Positions 10,676 to 19,369 of a stretch of DNA of 64,000 nucleotides are shown here, piece by piece. Source of the stretch: Mortierella alpina (lineage: Eukaryota; Mortierellomycota; Mortierellomycetes; Mortierellales; Mortierellaceae); contig JANATF010000017.1 in assembly GCA_029449245.1 (NCBI GenBank), positions 1-64,000 of the forward strand, in the 5' to 3' direction. The translations under genes were made by a program, and so were the position numbers. Positions within the stretch are counted from its first letter, which is position 1, and the number at the start of each line of letters is the position of its first letter. Under the pieces are notes generated by a model that was given only the letters and a program-made list of their open reading frames with translations, did not search any database and was not told the origin of the DNA.

Positions 10676-10700
10676 TTACTAGGTCAAACAACTTTGACCT
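10676..10700 (+). other. Primer-binding region, probably self-priming
   Basis: Immediately after the LTR is TTACTAGGT (10676-10684), the exact complement of ACCTAGTAA inside the LTR at 10552-10560. There is no TGG as expected for pairing with a tRNA CCA end. It overlaps a hairpin, AGGTCAAA (10681-10688) and TTTGACCT (10693-10700), with a 4-base loop. In Tf1 and sushi elements the 5' end of the RNA folds back to prime reverse transcription, and this arrangement fits that model. Element A has the same motif at 17453-17461. Confidence 0.65.
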
Positions 10701-10724
10701 TTCTACCCACGTCCCTGCCCAGCC

Positions 10725-11939
10725 ATGAGTCTCGAAACCGCCAACCAGAATTTTGAAGCCCTCCAAACTCGTGTCAAAACCATCGAGGACACTCTCCTCG
10801 AGCAAGCCAGCCCGGTCGTAGCGGATCTCAAAAACCGCGTTCAGTCGCTCGAAAGCCAGCTCACCGCGTACGGACCCCTCCTCAAGTTCTTACAGACCAA
10901 CCATAGTTTCGTCGAGGATCTCATCAAAATGGTCGAACCAAGATTCAAAACGATCGAAGGACAGATCATTGCTCTGAATGCCATCAACGAGAACAATACC
11001 TTCCAGAAAGATATGCTCCGGGGCCTCAAGACCCTTGCCGAAGCCACCAAGACTCAGTCGGTGGCCAAGCCCAAGATCGACTCCCCCGAGAAGTTCACTG
11101 GTAAAAGAGAAGACTGGAAAACTTTCCAGTCTCAGCTGGAGCTGTACTTCTTGGCTCAGAGCTCGCAGCATCCAACGGATGCCTCTAAAATCATGTTCAT
11201 CATCTCCCGTCTGGGGGACACCGCGGCCTATAAGTATATGGAAAAGCACATCCCTGCTTTTAAGCTGGATGACGAAGTAAGACCCGCGATCATTAGCAGC
11301 CTTGATAAGTTTTGGTCGGTCATGACCAAGAATTTCGGCGTCACCAACGCCCACATCGTGGCCGAGTCTCAACTCCGCGCCTTGAAGCAAAAAGGCTCGG
11401 CGTTGGACTACACCAATAAGTTTGTCCAGTTGGTTGCCGATACCGAGTGGAACGACGCTGCCAAAATCTCCCAGTACCGGATTGGCCTCAAAGAATCGGT
11501 CCAAGAAACCATGTCACGCCAGGAGGAACCGCGCACGTTCTATGAGTTCTCTGATTTGGCTATTGAGATCGACACTCGCCAATATGGTTACTTTCTGCAA
11601 AGACAACCTGTTCGTTCCACAACAACCTTGAATAGCGCCCGCAACTCGACCCCTGTTTCCGTCCCGCGACCATTCGCTCCCGCCGCGTCCGTTGCCGCCC
11701 CGTCCATGGCCATGGACCTCAGCCAAGCCCAGCACCGCCCTGTGAGCGCCGAAGAAAAACAGCGACGCAGAGATAACGATCTCTGTAGCTACTGTGGTTT
11801 GGAGGGACACTGGGTTAAGGAGTGTCCCACCAAACCCGCGAACACCAGACTCGGTAACAAGGCTCAACACACTCTCTCTAGTGCCACCACTGCCAACACT
11901 AGCCCCTTCGTGTTCGATTTGGGAAACGACGACGCCTAG
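10725..11939 (+). CDS. Gag of element B
   Basis: 404-residue Gag. The N-terminal part is predicted coiled coil (heptad-rich, about residues 5-100), followed by a retrotransposon Gag capsid-like domain around residues 115-290. A low-complexity linker precedes one CCHC zinc knuckle, C354-X2-C-X4-H-X4-C367, for RNA binding. It forms the particle in which reverse transcription takes place. It ends with TAG immediately followed by TAA, so stop-codon readthrough is unlikely to give Pol. A slippery heptamer lies 9 bases before the stop. Confidence 0.95.
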   Translation: MSLETANQNFEALQTRVKTIEDTLLEQASPVVADLKNRVQSLESQLTAYGPLLKFLQTNHSFVEDLIKMVEPRFKTIEGQIIALNAINENNTFQKDMLRGLKTLAEATKTQSVAKPKIDSPEKFTGKREDWKTFQSQLELYFLAQSSQHPTDASKIMFIISRLGDTAAYKYMEKHIPAFKLDDEVRPAIISSLDKFWSVMTKNFGVTNAHIVAESQLRALKQKGSALDYTNKFVQLVADTEWNDAAKISQYRIGLKESVQETMSRQEEPRTFYEFSDLAIEIDTRQYGYFLQRQPVRSTTTLNSARNSTPVSVPRPFAPAASVAAPSMAMDLSQAQHRPVSAEEKQRRRDNDLCSYCGLEGHWVKECPTKPANTRLGNKAQHTLSSATTANTSPFVFDLGNDDA

Positions 11940-11965
11940 TAAAGAGTGGAGAAGCCCATCTAGGC
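11921..11965 (+). promoter_or_regulatory. Programmed -1 ribosomal frameshift signal, gag-pol
   Basis: The heptamer G GGA AAC at 11921-11927 is in the correct phase with gag (X XXY YYZ). After a 6-base spacer, GCCTAG (11934-11939) pairs with CTAGGC (11960-11965) across a 20-base loop, and the gag stop lies inside the stem. A shift of -1 enters the pol frame, which is open from 11927 onward with no stop. Gag and pol frames differ by exactly -1. Spacer length and heptamer match classical retroviral signals. Efficiency is unknown. Confidence 0.8.
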
Positions 11966-14900
11966 CAACTTTTCAATGTTTCTCCTGTTCACGACCCTAT
12001 CCACGACTCCGCTCCCATCACCATTCCTGTCACTCTGTATTTCCAGGGGTCCTCCCTCCCCGTCAATGCCATGATTGATTCTGGGGCTACAATTTCCTTC
12101 ATTCATCAGAACCTCGCCAAAGTACATCACCTACCCATTGTCGATCAACAACTCAACATTGCCCTCGCCAATGGTACCATCCACTCTTCCCACCACTCCA
12201 CTCGTCTTGTCATGCAATCCAGCCCAGAACATTTTGAAGTACATTCCTTTCAACTCATCACGCTCGGTAACTATTCTGTGATCCTTGGAATGGACTGGCT
12301 AAAAAAGCACAGCCCCTCCATCAACTGGGATCAGAGAACAGTGACTCTCGCCTGCACTCAAAATCACAACTTCTCTGCCTTGTCACATCTTGCTCGATCC
12401 ACACTACCTACTTCTATCCTGCCCTTCGCCAGTCAAACACGCTCTGCTTCCCCTCCTCTAGTTCTCAAACCTGCACCAATTACTATCATTTACCCACCTG
12501 TGCCTGTCCCTGTCAGAAACCCAACTTCCATGGATATTGCCCTGGTCAGCAACGCCAATTTCTGTCAATTGCTCAAGCAGGGACAGGGTGTAGGCTACAT
12601 GATGGACATCTCTCAAGTCGAAGAATTGTCTACCGCGACTCTTAGTGATGATGAACCAACAATCCAGCTCCCTGAAAAATACGCTGAATACTCTCAAGTG
12701 TTCTCCAAGACTCAGGCGGACAAACTCCCGCCACACCGACCCTACGACCATAGTATTCCCATTGCAGAAGGCGCCAACGTACCTTTTGGGCCTGTCTACA
12801 ATCTCTCGCAGACGGAGCTCAAGGCCCTACACGAATATCTCAAAGAAAACCTGGCTAAAGGTTTCATTCGCCGCTCGGAATCCCCAGCCGGAGCGCCCAT
12901 TCTCTTTGTCAAGAAAAAAGACGGTTCCCTTCGCCTTTGTGTCGATTACCGGGGACTTAACAAAATCACAACTCCCAATCGATGCCCTTTACCACTGATC
13001 TCCGAAACGTTTGACCAGTTAGGAAAAGCCAAGTATTTTACCAAATTGGACATGCGTGGTGCCTACAACCTTCTCCGAATAGCGAAAGGCGACGAGTGGA
13101 AAACCGCGTTTCGCTGTCGTTACGGTCACTTTGAGTATCAAGTCATGCCATTCGGGCTCATGAATGCCCCAGGAACCTTCCAAGCGTTCGTGAACGACGT
13201 CCTGCGCGACTACTTGGATGATTTTGTTGTTGTCTACCTTGACGATATTCTCATATATTCCGAATCACTTGACGAGCACACCGCACAAGTCAAAAAGGTC
13301 CTCAAGAAATTAGAAGCTGCGGGCATCTGTCTGAAACTCGAGAAATGTGCGTTCGATAAGCAAGAGGTCTCGTTCCTGGGATTCATCATTGGTGTTAACG
13401 GCATCTCGATGGATCCTGCCAAGGTGGCCGCCATTCAAGAATGGGCTACCCCTAAATCAGCTTTTGACATTCAGGTGTTCCTCGGACTCGCTAACTTCTA
13501 CCGCCGCTTCGTCAAGAACTACTCCAAAGTAGCCACCCCTCTCACCACTCTGCTCAAGAAGAATGCCAAGTTCATTTGGTCAAGAGCCGCGCAAGACGCT
13601 TTTGAAGAACTCAAAGCTCGTTTGATGTCTGGCCCGATCCTCCGTCACTTTGATCACACAAAAGCGTGTGTCATCGAAGTCGATGCCTCCGACTACGCCC
13701 TCGGAGGAGTTTGCAGCCAATATGATGACGATGACCACCTCCACCCTGTTGCCTTCTACTCCAGAAAACTCCTGCCTGCGGAAATGAATTACCAGATCTA
13801 TGACAAAGAACTGTTAGCCATTGTGTGCGCCTTCAAGCACTGGCGACACTACCTTGAGTTCTCAGCCTCTACCACAGTCGTCCTTACTGACCACCGCAAT
13901 CTGGAATATTTTACAACCACCCGCAACCTTAGCCGTCGCCAGGTCCGCTGGTCTGAAGTCCTATCGGACTATAATTTTGTCATCAAATACCGCCCTGGCT
14001 CGCAGAACGCTGCGGCTGACTCTTTGTCTCGGAGAGACAAACCTGAGGAGGGGAGTGCGGCTGCACTAAGCAAGACCGCCTTAACCCTCCTGCCACCAAT
14101 TCAATTTTTGAATGCCCTACAAGCCCTGCCGCTGCTCCCAGAGAAGTCAGCCATTCAAGAATTAATTACGCATTCACTTCCTAACGACCCTACATTCAGC
14201 GCGATCCTTGCTGAGAACCTTGAGACGCCAGACCCCGACGGCCTCTACTCTGTCCAGGACGGCCTTCTACTACATGACGGCCTGGTCTGTGTCCCCGACG
14301 ACCCGGATCTCAAGAAAATGATCCTTGAAGAATGCCACGATTCTCCCACTGCGGGGCACTTTGGTATTACTAAAACATTTGATCTTGTCTCTCGCACGTT
14401 CTTTTGGCCCAGCATGCGACAATATATCAAGAATTACGTCGGTGGATGCGATATTTGCCAACGTAGCAAGTCAAGCAATCACAAGCCGTATGGCCTCCTG
14501 CAATCCTTGCCGATCCCTGATCGGCCCTGGTCCTCGATCTCCGTAGACTTTATCACTCAACTGCCCGCCTCCAAGGGCTACACCGCGATATGTGTCTTCG
14601 TCGATCGATTCACGAAGATGGCTCACTTTGCCCCTACCACAGATACCGTGGACGCGGAGGGTACCGTGCAGCTCTTCTTGGAAAAAGTCTTCGCCGCCCA
14701 CGGTCTTCCAGACGATGTCGTCTCCGATAGAGGCGTCACCTTCACTTCTAAGTTCACTAAGACAGTCTTCAAGGCTCTCCAGATCGAGCAGAACCTCTCT
14801 ACTGCATTCCATCCTAGGACTGACGGCCAGACTGAGAGAGTCAACTCGATTCTCGAGCAGTACCTACGCTGTTATATCGACTATCAACAGTCAAACTGGA

Positions 14901-15616
14901 GCACTTTACTCCCGCTCGCCGAGTTCACTTACAACAACACGGAACACTCGTCCACGAAGACAACTCCTTTCTTCGCTAACTTTGGTTTCCACCCCAAGTT
15001 CTCAGTTACCGTACCCCGGGTGACTAAGGACAACATCCCTTGCCCTGACCACATCAAGGCTCTTCTAGACATTCATTCTGAGATGAAGTTCAACATCCAG
15101 TCTGCGAATGAAAGACACGCCCGACATTTTGATACCAAAACAATAGCTCAGCCTGATTTCAGTGTTGGCGACAAAGTCTGGTTAGACGCCCGAAATCTCC
15201 GTACCGAGCGGGCAGCCAAGAAACTTGACTACAAACGAGTTGGCCCTTTTCAAATACTCGAGAAGGTTGGAACTCGCTCATACCGCCTGGATCTCCCAAG
15301 TACCATGAAGATCCACCCGATCTTCCACGTCGGCCTCCTCGAGCGTTTCCGCCAAGATACGATCCCGGGTCGGACACCTAAACCTCTACCTCCACTCGTC
15401 GTTGCTGGAGAAGAGGAGTTCGAAGTCGAAGCCATCCTAGACTCCAAAGTGGCCCGTGGCAGACTCCTCTACCATGTCCACTGGAAAGGCTACCCCATAT
15501 CTGCTCGCACTTGGGAGCCTGCTGAGTTGGTTCAAGGCGCCCCGAGACTCATCAAGCAGTTTCATCATGCTCACCCTCACAAACCCGGCCCTACGCTTCG
15601 CGGAGCTCAGCCCTAA
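11927..15616 (+). CDS. Pol of element B (protease, RT, RNase H, integrase, chromodomain)
   Basis: Given from the -1 frameshift point; the first in-frame ATG is at 12071. 1229 residues. Aspartic protease active site DSGAT at residues 51-55. Reverse transcriptase with VDYRGLNK, FTKLDMRGAYN and the catalytic YLDD box at about 437-440. RNase H follows. The integrase has an HHCC zinc region and a core with D874, D934 and E970; the last two are separated by 35 residues, the canonical spacing. A C-terminal chromodomain (about 1160-1215, with YHVHWKGY and TWEPAELV) identifies a chromovirus and would guide integration to modified histones. No disabling mutation was found. Confidence 0.97.
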   Translation, partial: RRRLVKSGEAHLGQLFNVSPVHDPIHDSAPITIPVTLYFQGSSLPVNAMIDSGATISFIHQNLAKVHHLPIVDQQLNIALANGTIHSSHHSTRLVMQSSPEHFEVHSFQLITLGNYSVILGMDWLKKHSPSINWDQRTVTLACTQNHNFSALSHLARSTLPTSILPFASQTRSASPPLVLKPAPITIIYPPVPVPVRNPTSMDIALVSNANFCQLLKQGQGVGYMMDISQVEELSTATLSDDEPTIQLPEKYAEYSQVFSKTQADKLPPHRPYDHSIPIAEGANVPFGPVYNLSQTELKALHEYLKENLAKGFIRRSESPAGAPILFVKKKDGSLRLCVDYRGLNKITTPNRCPLPLISETFDQLGKAKYFTKLDMRGAYNLLRIAKGDEWKTAFRCRYGHFEYQVMPFGLMNAPGTFQAFVNDVLRDYLDDFVVVYLDDILIYSESLDEHTAQVKKVLKKLEAAGICLKLEKCAFDKQEVSFLGFIIGVNGISMDPAKVAAIQEWATPKSAFDIQVFLGLANFYRRFVKNYSKVATPLTTLLKKNAKFIWSRAAQDAFEELKARLMSGPILRHFDHTKACVIEVDASDYALGGVCSQYDDDDHLHPVAFYSRKLLPAEMNYQIYDKELLAIVCAFKHWRHYLEFSASTTVVLTDHRNLEYFTTTRNLSRRQVRWSEVLSDYNFVIKYRPGSQNAAADSLSRRDKPEEGSAAALSKTALTLLPPIQFLNALQALPLLPEKSAIQELITHSLPNDPTFSAILAENLETPDPDGLYSVQDGLLLHDGLVCVPDDPDLKKMILEECHDSPTAGHFGITKTFDLVSRTFFWPSMRQYIKNYVGGCDICQRSKSSNHKPYGLLQSLPIPDRPWSSISVDFITQLPASKGYTAICVFVDRFTKMAHFAPTTDTVDAEGTVQLFLEKVFAAHGLPDDVVSDRGVTFTSKFTKTVFKALQIEQNLSTAFHPRTDGQTERVNSILEQYLRCYIDYQQSNWSTLLPLAEFTYNNTEHSSTKTTPFFANFGFHPKFSVTVPRVTKDNIPCPDHIKALLDIHSEMKFNIQSANERHARHFDTKTIAQPDFSVGDKVWLDARNLRTERAAKKLDYKRVGPFQILEKVGTRSYRLDLPSTMKIHPIFHVGLLERFRQDTIPGRTPKPLPPLVVAGEEEFEVEAILDSKVARGRLLYHVHWKGYPISARTWEPAELVQGAPRLIKQFHHAHPHKPGPTLRGAQP

Positions 15617-15626
15617 ATGGGGGGGT
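15615..15626 (+). other. Polypurine tract of element B
   Basis: AAATGGGGGGGT directly abuts the 3' LTR and overlaps the pol stop codon. It is the expected plus-strand primer site. The mirrored tract in element A is at 2752-2760. Confidence 0.8.
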
Positions 15627-15954
15627 TGTCGCGTACTCGGCCCTAGGATAAGCGTAGTATCCTAGGTCAAGCCTTATTTCGCCTTTTAATGCCTTATCGA
15701 CATGCGCCCCCTTTTTACTGAATGCCTTGAATTATGTCCTGACCGGTGACTATGGGTCAAAGCGGCATTACGCGCTGGGCTCAGTGTTTAGTATATATAG
15801 TCTGTAGTTCCCTCTGTACAGTTGCTCTTTACCTAGTAACTTGAATACATCCTTGATCATACCCTGAACCCTCCTGTCTTGCCACTTCCCTTGTCCCTTC
15901 CCTCCTGCCCTTGTGAAAGGTCATCCTGTCCTTGCCCTGCCTAGATTCACGACA
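15627..15954 (+). repeat. 3' LTR of element B
   Basis: 328 bp, no difference seen by eye from the 5' LTR at 10348. Followed by the GGATG target duplication. Confidence 0.97.
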
Positions 15955-16216
15955 GGATGGTACCATTGGCGAGGGCAATGTTGAGTTGTTGATCGACAAT
16001 GGGTAGGTGATGTACTTTGGCGAGGTTCTGATGAATGAAGGAAATTGTAGCCCCAGAATCAATCATGGCATTGACGGGGAGGGAGGACCCCTGGAAATAC
16101 AGAGTGACAGGAATGGTGATGGGAGCGGAGTCGTGGATAGGGTCGTGAACAGGAGAAACATTGAAAAGTTGGCCTAGATGGGCTTCTCCACTCTTTACTA
16201 GGCGTCGTCGTTTCCC
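15955..16216 (-). pseudogene. Element A pol, 5' part (start of protease)
   Basis: Minus-strand piece from the frameshift heptamer (complement at 16210-16216) through the DSGAT protease motif to the insertion point of element B. It overlaps the end of gag by the frameshift region. The frame runs on into the LTR of B. Confidence 0.9.
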
Positions 16217-17412
16217 AAATCGAACACGAAGGGGCTAGTGTTGGCAGTGGTGGCACTAGAGAGAGTGTGTTGAGCCTTGTTACCGAGTCTGGTGTTCGCG
16301 GGTTTGGTGGGACACTCCTTAACCCAGTGTCCCTCCAAACCACAGTAGCTACAGAGATCGTTATCTCTGCGTCGCTGTTTTTCTTCGGCGCTCACAGGGC
16401 GGTGCTGGGCTTGGCTGAGGTCCATGGCCATGGACGGGGCGGCAACGGACGCGGCGGGAGCGAATGGTCGCGGGACGGAAACAGGGGTCGAGTTGCGGGC
16501 GCTATTCAAGGTTGTTGTGGAACGAACAGGTTGTCTTTGCAGAAAGTAACCATATTGGCGAGTGTCGATCTCAATAGCCAAATCAGAGAACTCATAGAAC
16601 GTGCGCGGTTCCTCCTGGCGTGACATGGTTTCTTGGACCGATTCTTTGAGGCCAATCCGGTACTGGGAGATTTTGGCAGCGTCGTTCCACTCGGTATCGG
16701 CAACCAACTGGACAAACTTATTGGTGTAGTCCAACGCCGAGCCTTTTTGCTTCAAGGCGCGGAGTTGAGACTCGGCCACGATGTGGGCGTTGGTGACGCC
16801 GAAATTCTTGGTCATGACCGACCAAAACTTATCAAGGCTGCTAATGATCGCGGGTCTTACTTCGTCATCCAGCTTAAAAGCAGGGATGTGCTTTTCCATA
16901 TACTTATAGGCCGCGGTGTCCCCCAGACGGGAGATGATGAACATGATTTTAGAGGCATCCGTTGGATGCTGCGAGCTCTGAGCCAAGAAGTACAGCTCCA
17001 GCTGAGACTGGAAAGTTTTCCAGTCTTCTCTTTTACCAGTGAACTTCTCGGGGGAGTCGATCTTGGGCTTGGCCACCGACTGAGTCTTGGTGGCTTCGGC
17101 AAGGGTCTTGAGGCCCCGGAGCATATCTTTCTGGAAGGTATTGTTCTCGTTGATGGCATTCAGAGCAATGATCTGTCCTTCGATCGTTTTGAATCTTGGT
17201 TCGACCATTTTGATGAGATCCTCGACGAAACTATGGTTGGTCTGTAAGAACTTGAGGAGGGGTCCGTACGCGGTGAGCTGGCTTTCGAGCGACTGAACGC
17301 GGTTTTTGAGATCCGCTACGACCGGGCTGGCTTGCTCGAGGAGAGTGTCCTCGATGGTTTTGACACGAGTTTGGAGGGCTTCAAAATTCTGGTTGGCGGT
17401 TTCGAGACTCAT
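16198..17412 (-). CDS. Gag of element A
   Basis: 404-residue Gag, apparently identical in translation to the copy at 10725-11939, with the same CCHC zinc knuckle. It still has its own 5' LTR promoter and could be expressed, although its pol is disrupted. The primer-binding motif lies at 17453-17461, next to the LTR. Confidence 0.93.
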   Translation of the reverse strand: MSLETANQNFEALQTRVKTIEDTLLEQASPVVADLKNRVQSLESQLTAYGPLLKFLQTNHSFVEDLIKMVEPRFKTIEGQIIALNAINENNTFQKDMLRGLKTLAEATKTQSVAKPKIDSPEKFTGKREDWKTFQSQLELYFLAQSSQHPTDASKIMFIISRLGDTAAYKYMEKHIPAFKLDDEVRPAIISSLDKFWSVMTKNFGVTNAHIVAESQLRALKQKGSALDYTNKFVQLVADTEWNDAAKISQYRIGLKESVQETMSRQEEPRTFYEFSDLAIEIDTRQYGYFLQRQPVRSTTTLNSARNSTPVSVPRPFAPAASVAAPSMAMDLSQAQHRPVSAEEKQRRRDNDLCSYCGLEGHWVKECPTKPANTRLGNKAQHTLSSATTANTSPFVFDLGNDDA

Positions 17413-17461
17413 GGCTGGGCAGGGACGTGGGTAGAAAGGTCAAAGTTGTTTGACCTAGTAA

Positions 17462-17789
17462 TGTCGTGAATCTAGGCAGGGCAAGGACAGGATGACCTTT
17501 CACAAGGGCAGGAGGGAAGGGACAAGGGAAGTGGCAAGACAGGAGGGTTCAGGGTATGATCAAGGATGTATTCAAGTTACTAGGTAAAGAGCAACTGTAC
17601 AGAGGGAACTACAGACTATATATACTAAACACTGAGCCCAGCGCGTAATGCCGCTTTGACCCATAGTCACCGGTCAGGACATAATTCAAGGCATTCAGTA
17701 AAAAGGGGGCGCATGTCGATAAGGCATTAAAAGGCGAAATAAGGCTTGACCTAGGATACTACGCTTATCCTAGGGCCGAGTACGCGACA
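17462..17789 (-). repeat. 5' LTR of element A
   Basis: 328-bp LTR in minus orientation. It is followed by the outer target duplication CAACC (17790-17794). The 13-bp flank AGTGGAGTCAACC at 2411-2423 recurs at 17807-17819, so the original target contained a short direct repeat. Confidence 0.97.
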
Positions 17790-17794
17790 CAACC

Positions 17795-19365
17795 ACTATA
17801 AAAAACAGTGGAGTCAACCACCTCAAGAAACACACTCTCTTTCTTGCAGCAGCATATGAAGACGGTGGCGCAACACAGAAGGTAAAAAGCGAGAATATCT
17901 GGAATGCGGCTTTCGATGAGGATTGGCTCTTTATGTTGTCTTTTAACCCGCAGACGTTTGCTCTACGTTTATTATCTTCCTCTCAGTACGCCCAGAATAT
18001 CGGTCGGTCGGCCAGCGAGGACAAAGCGCAAAGGAAGAGTGTCGTTGAAAGCGAACCCCACTTTTGGTGGATGGTAACTTGGTAAGTAACTTGGTAGGAC
18101 CAGTTGACCTTGGATTTATACTTTTGAATGAGGATGATTCATCTCTATGTTGGGTTTATTGAACAAGCATGTAACAACTCTCTCTACGGTACTATCACCC
18201 TGTAGACTTCGCCGTACGTGTACAGACGGTCTTTTTCAAGAGGCAGGGCCCTCTAATAACAGCTGTTGTTCCACGATCCTAGGGTAAGTGGTTTCTGGTC
18301 ATAGTGTTGGTGTTCAGCCAGTGTCTGTGCAATTTGCCAGTGCCTACGCGAGGGTCTTGGTCAGTTGCCTAGGCGAGTGCTATTTCCAAGGCTCAGTCAC
18401 TGTAAGAATCAGATGCAATAGCCAGCGTAGATGTGAGTGTCGACAGCAACTGGGCCAAAGAGGGTGTCAAAGCGAGCGCAATTGTCAGTGCTGGCGTGGA
18501 CGCCGGATAGAGAGCCTTAAACCGTGTTCCCCTGAGCCTGTAGTAGTCAAAGACTAACACTTTTTTCATCGCATTCTATCCCCCGAGTATGTGTAGCGCT
18601 TCTCCAGTGCGTCGAGTCGGAAGGTGGACTAGCTGTGGTCACGACCTCGTTCCAGCATGCTGCAGTACCTGCCACATTACCGGAACGGGTTGTTGATTGC
18701 GGCTGGCTGGTTTCCAGTCTTGTCGCACTGGTTCAGCTGGAACGGTAGAATTCCCGGATCCTTTTTGTCCACAGGTACATTTAGCAAAGCACTCCAGGCA
18801 TCTCGTGTTCGTGAAAGAGAAGATCCATCTCGCCAGGGTAGCATAAGAGGGAAGGGTTAACCAACGGGAACTTTGGAGAAAAAGGCATGGCTGGGCTGGA
18901 GAGTAAAGGCATTGGAGCAGCGTAGGCAGGGGAGTTGTGATCAGGAAGGGATGAGGAAAGGCGTGGTGGATCTGAAGGTGGACGTACTTTTTTTCTTTTG
19001 TAGTGGTCCGAAGGGAATTTATGAGGTTGAAGCGAGTGAGGAATGTGATGAGTGATGGGGGCGAACGTGAAGAGCACCGTGCCATAGGTGTGCGAGGTGC
19101 GAAGGAATAGCTGCGCAAAAAGAACGAGGCAAGAAAGACAAAAAATTGATGAGGTGCTTGATCTAGGCCTGTGTGGGTGACAATCGTTGAAGGGCAAGGG
19201 AAACAAAGGATTCAGGGTCCCGCATCATCAAGGGAGAGTAAAGATGAAGCTTGGTTGTGGGAGAGATGGTGTCGAGTTTGTGTTTGTTCCATGCTGAAGC
19301 GAGTAAGGTGCCTGAAGAGTTGAAATGAACGCGAGATTCTGTGAGGAATCTACAGACGATCAATG
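17795..19365. other. Intergenic, no supported gene
   Basis: Only short, low-complexity open frames are present, including a cysteine-rich one at 18288-18557 without homology that I recognise. No RNA gene or promoter could be identified. Confidence 0.4.
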
Positions 19366-19369
19366 GCGC

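Larger units (their letters stand above)
10348..15954 (+). mobile_element. Ty3/Gypsy chromovirus-type LTR retrotransposon, element B (inner, complete)
   Basis: A complete 5607-bp element with 328-bp LTRs (10348-10675 and 15627-15954) that look identical by eye. It is flanked by the 5-bp duplication GGATG at 10343-10347 and 15955-15959. Order of parts: LTR, primer-binding region, gag, -1 frameshift signal, pol (protease, reverse transcriptase, RNase H, integrase, chromodomain), purine tract, LTR. All frames are open, so it looks active or very recently active. It inserted into the protease region of element A, a member of the same family, in the opposite orientation. Confidence 0.98.
2424..17789 (-). 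mobile_element. Ty3/Gypsy chromovirus-type LTR retrotransposon, element A (outer, interrupted)
   Basis: Outer element of the nest, transcribed on the minus strand. Its 328-bp LTRs lie at 17462-17789 (5') and 2424-2751 (3'), each starting TGTCGTG and ending GCGACA on the plus strand. The target-site duplication CAACC is present at 2419-2423 and 17790-17794. Two later insertions break it: a hAT transposon (4139 bp plus an 8-bp duplication) and element B (5607 bp plus a 5-bp duplication). Subtracting both from 15366 bp leaves 5607 bp, the exact length of element B, which confirms that A was full length. Gag (16198-17412) is still open; pol is split into three pieces. The LTRs look identical by eye to those of B, so A is also young. 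Confidence 0.97.

Noticed and set aside
11937-11942. Stop-codon readthrough as the gag-pol expression route
   Set aside because: TAG is followed at once by TAA in the gag frame, and pol lies in the -1 frame, so readthrough could not produce it.
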